Assembly: GCF_000803065.1 (NCBI RefSeq)
Contig: NZ_JSXI01000024.1
Coordinates: 283,009-347,008 of the forward strand
DNA: 64,000 nucleotides
Direction: 5' to 3'
From: Sphingomonas sp. ERG5
GTDB lineage: Bacteria; Pseudomonadota; Alphaproteobacteria; Sphingomonadales; Sphingomonadaceae
Part shown: positions 61,835-64,000 of the stretch, piece after piece
Position numbering within the stretch: the first letter of the stretch is position 1
How the letters are laid out: each line of letters begins with the position of its first letter
The notes under the pieces: model-generated
The model's database searches: none
Seen by the model: the letters and a program-made list of their open reading frames with translations, nothing else
What the model was told of the DNA's origin: nothing
Translations under genes and position numbers: made by a program

Positions 61835-62479
61835 CTAGCCCGCCTTGAACGCTGCCCCGAACAACAGCACCGACTCCGCCGGATCGGACACCTGTACCTT
61901 GCCGCCGCCTTCGGCGACGAGCGCATGAACGAGATAGGCAGCGGCGGCGCGCGGGGTGATGATCGCATCGCCCTGCGTCCCGGTCAGCGCGGTGCGCAAT
62001 TCCTGGTCGAGCACGATCCGCGGCCCGTCGGCCCGCACCACGATCTCGACCTGACCGCCGACGCTTTCCGCACCGACATCGAGCTGCCCGCCGCGGATCA
62101 GTGCGTCACCCGCAATCAGCGCGAGGTTGAGCAGCACCTTGATCGCCGGCTTGGGCAACGTCGCATCCTCGACCAGCCAGCCGAGCTTCACGCGGTGATT
62201 GTCGCCGAACAGCCCCTCGATCGCCGCGCGCGCTTCGCGCGAATCCACGGTTTCGCCGAAACCGCCCGCCGCGCCAAACGCCAGCCGAAAGAATTTCAAC
62301 TTGTTGGCCGAGGCGCGCGCACTTTCGTTGAGCAATTCCAGGCAGCGCTGGCGCATTTCGGGATCATGCTCGTCGGCCAGCAGTTCGAGCCCATTATTGA
62401 GCGCGCCGACGGGGCTGAGCAGATCGTGGCACAGTCGCGAGCAGAGCAGGCTGGCGAAATCGACCGGGCTGATGGTCAT
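61835..62479 (-). CDS. chpT: Histidine phosphotransferase ChpT
   Basis: About 214 residues. The N-terminal helices carry FASLLCSRLCHDLLSPVGALNNGLELL, with the phosphorylated His in the CHDLLSP motif, and a C-terminal degenerate Bergerat-like domain (IKVLLNLALIAGDALIRGG). ChpT passes phosphate from CckA to CtrA and CpdR and so controls cell-cycle and motility genes in alphaproteobacteria. ATG 62479 opens the conserved part. It is separated from the che operon by the SGNH gene. Confidence 0.93.
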   Translation of the reverse strand: MTISPVDFASLLCSRLCHDLLSPVGALNNGLELLADEHDPEMRQRCLELLNESARASANKLKFFRLAFGAAGGFGETVDSREARAAIEGLFGDNHRVKLGWLVEDATLPKPAIKVLLNLALIAGDALIRGGQLDVGAESVGGQVEIVVRADGPRIVLDQELRTALTGTQGDAIITPRAAAAYLVHALVAEGGGKVQVSDPAESVLLFGAAFKAG

Positions 62480-62634
62480 GATAGGGGATGGGCTCCGGGC
62501 AAATTGTTGAGGCTCTTCTGGCGATGCTATAGCCTCTGCGCAACCCATCGCCATTTTTCACGGTTTCCGGCCATCGCTGTTTCAGGCCGGACAGCCGGAG
62601 ACAAGCGCAATAATCACGAGGAAAGGAGCGGCGC

Positions 62635-63033
62635 ATGCCCGCAGCCGGGAAAGATGATGATATTTTTGCCGTCGCTCAAGCGGAACGCGCTTTGGCTGAG
62701 GCGCATCTGAATCTCGACATGGATGTGATCGATCGCCTGATCCATCCCGACTATGTCATCGTTCAGCCGGGCGGAGCCATCGAAACCAAAAGCGAGGTTC
62801 TGGCATCCTATCGAACCGGCACGCGCCGCTGGGATGAAGCCCGGGTCGATCAGCTCGATATCCGGCTGCATGCAGATACGGCGATTGTCGTCGGTCGCTG
62901 GCAGGCGTCGGGACAGAATGGCGCTGACCCGTTCGATTATCAGGCGCGCTTTCTCTCCATATGGCTCCGGCAGGATGGCCGCTGGCAGAACCTGGCTTAT
63001 GAGGCGACGGAGATGGCGGAGGGCGGAAACTGA
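62635..63033 (+). CDS. SnoaL-like/NTF2-fold protein (DUF4440 type)
   Basis: 132 residues of an NTF2-like fold: QAERALAEAHLNLDMDVIDRLIHPDYVIVQPGG, then ETKSEVLASYRTGTRRWDEAR, IVVGRWQASG, and YQARFLSIWLRQDGRWQNLAYEAT. Such proteins bind small ligands or act in lipid or ketosteroid-type reactions; the role here is unknown. No signal peptide. GGAAAGGAGCG precedes the start codon. Confidence 0.9.
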   Translation: MPAAGKDDDIFAVAQAERALAEAHLNLDMDVIDRLIHPDYVIVQPGGAIETKSEVLASYRTGTRRWDEARVDQLDIRLHADTAIVVGRWQASGQNGADPFDYQARFLSIWLRQDGRWQNLAYEATEMAEGGN

Positions 63034-63186
63034 GCCACCACGATCTCCTCCCGCCCTGTTCTTCCGGCCCTGCCCTTCTGGCGATGCGAGCCCGTACAGG
63101 CACCCCCATAGCCTACCGTCGCGGCGGCCCGCCGCCACTCAAGACCGGTCGGGGCGATACAGGGCCGGTCTGACAGAGCAGGCACA

Positions 63187-63975
63187 TCATACGACGGGAA
63201 CCGCACGTTCTGATTCCGGTTCGGGCCGAGGCGGCGGCGCGACGGCATCGGAGATACCCTTTGTCACGACGAATTTCGCCTTCACTGGTCCGGCAACGAC
63301 CGAAAATTCCGCCCCTTTGACGCCACCCTGTCCGCGACCTTGCGGGTCGACCGGAAAGCTGAATTCATCGCGTTGCGGGACATAACCATGCTGGATCCAT
63401 TCGTAGCGGATGCGCATGCGGCCCTGCTCGACACCGAGATAGACCAGCCGTTTCACTTCGGCATTCTTCAGATCGGGTGCCGGCCCTTCCACCAAAGTCA
63501 GCCCGGGGTCCTTTTCCTTGACCGGACGGCTCCAGATGGTGGGCATGCCATAATGAACGGAAAGGTCGACGAACCATTCCTTGTTGCCCCCGCGGTCAAT
63601 GCGCAGGCCGACCGTGTCGCCGGGATGGATCAAATTGCCGAGCAAGCCATGATAGGCCCGGAAGCCGCCATTTTGCGGGATATAATAGGACCAGTCCTGG
63701 TCCTGCGACTTCCCCTTATAGACGAGCAATGTTTCGTCGATCGCAAAGCCGAATGGCAAACCCATTCCCCCGGCCATGCTGCTCTTGAACGGACGGGCGA
63801 GCCGATAGGCCGGCTGGGCCTCCACGATCGTCTCGACGTAGAATTCCTCCCCGGGCGTCACTTCCACCACCGAACCGACGGACGGGGCGGCGATGACGAA
63901 CTGCTTGAACGGCGGCGATGGAGCGGGTGCTGCACTGATCAGAAAAAGGGCCAGGCCCGTCGCTATGATCCTCAT
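63187..63975 (-). CDS. Exported protein of unknown function
   Basis: 262 residues with a signal peptide (MRIIATGLALFLISAAPAPS). The mature part is predicted to be mostly beta strand, with segments such as GEEFYVETIVEAQPAYRLARPF, DWSYYIPQNGGFRAYHGLLG and RIRYEWIQHGYVPQRDEF. No cysteine pair, lipobox or known domain was recognised. It ends in a Pro/Glu-rich tail. The 25 bp beyond its start reach the window edge. The region 63034-63186 between this gene and its convergent neighbour holds nothing recognisable. Confidence 0.82.
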   Translation of the reverse strand: MRIIATGLALFLISAAPAPSPPFKQFVIAAPSVGSVVEVTPGEEFYVETIVEAQPAYRLARPFKSSMAGGMGLPFGFAIDETLLVYKGKSQDQDWSYYIPQNGGFRAYHGLLGNLIHPGDTVGLRIDRGGNKEWFVDLSVHYGMPTIWSRPVKEKDPGLTLVEGPAPDLKNAEVKRLVYLGVEQGRMRIRYEWIQHGYVPQRDEFSFPVDPQGRGQGGVKGAEFSVVAGPVKAKFVVTKGISDAVAPPPRPEPESERAVPVV

Positions 63976-64000
63976 CTACCCCGCCCCGTATCCGTTAACC

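Overview
The window is about 64 kb of GC-rich chromosome from an alphaproteobacterium. The most likely source is a Sphingomonas or a close relative in Sphingomonadaceae. This is inferred from paired TonB-dependent receptors beside a TPR-sulfotransferase, a ChpT phosphotransferase, an Ala/Glu-extended ribosomal protein S16, and short inverted repeats of the GTTCG..GCTGAG..TGTCGAAG and CCCGCG..CGCGGG types often seen in this family. No species call is made. No tRNA, rRNA, IS element, prophage or CRISPR array was seen; the only structural RNA found is RNase P RNA.

Layout. 1-6473: a TonB receptor cut by the left edge, a TPR-sulfotransferase, and a convergent second TonB receptor. 6699-15226: ahcY with an upstream palindromic operator, a divergent SF2 helicase with C-terminal membrane segments, YqgE, a 1-Cys peroxiredoxin, AMP nucleosidase between two small C-terminally anchored proteins, and a non-coding repeat cluster. 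15227-30201: an M2 dipeptidase, a hydrolase and GFA pair, a marR-emrA-emrB efflux operon, a second GFA protein, a DUF2238 protein, asd, an S9 peptidase, a DUF418 protein, tag and a polytopic membrane protein. 30267-35185 (minus strand): ffh-rpsP-rimM-[phosphoesterase]-[membrane protein]-trmD-rplS. 35469-42668: a GGDEF/EAL protein, DUF924, mtaB-ftsY-yciB, an AraC/GyrI regulator and sodB. 42957-49146: a membrane protein, then divergent pspF and an enlarged psp operon. 49220-55775: sufE, small enzymes and secreted proteins, a DnaJ/ferredoxin pair, a TPR/TonB protein, rnpB, an AmpD-like amidase and an EamA exporter. 55817-62479: cheA-cheW-cheY-cheB-cheR, an SGNH hydrolase and chpT. The right end holds two small proteins.

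The strongest candidate for something under-described is the psp operon at 45801-49146. Behind a recognisable sigma-54 promoter and paired PspF-type inverted repeats it carries a 49-aa signal-peptide-like ORF, pspA, pspB and pspC. These are followed by five more one-TM coiled-coil proteins and a 37-aa membrane microprotein. Most of the small proteins, and PspC too, share a C-terminal heptad module of the form RLxxLERIxTD..LDREIExLR. Other unusual items are ATGCTGTTAT repeats spaced exactly 22 bp apart, ending in a long perfect palindrome (14947-15012); an 87-bp palindromic element inserted in frame into mtaB; a helicase carrying two membrane helices; and a phosphoesterase and membrane-protein gene inside the rimM-trmD ribosomal operon, where the phosphoesterase probably starts at CTG.
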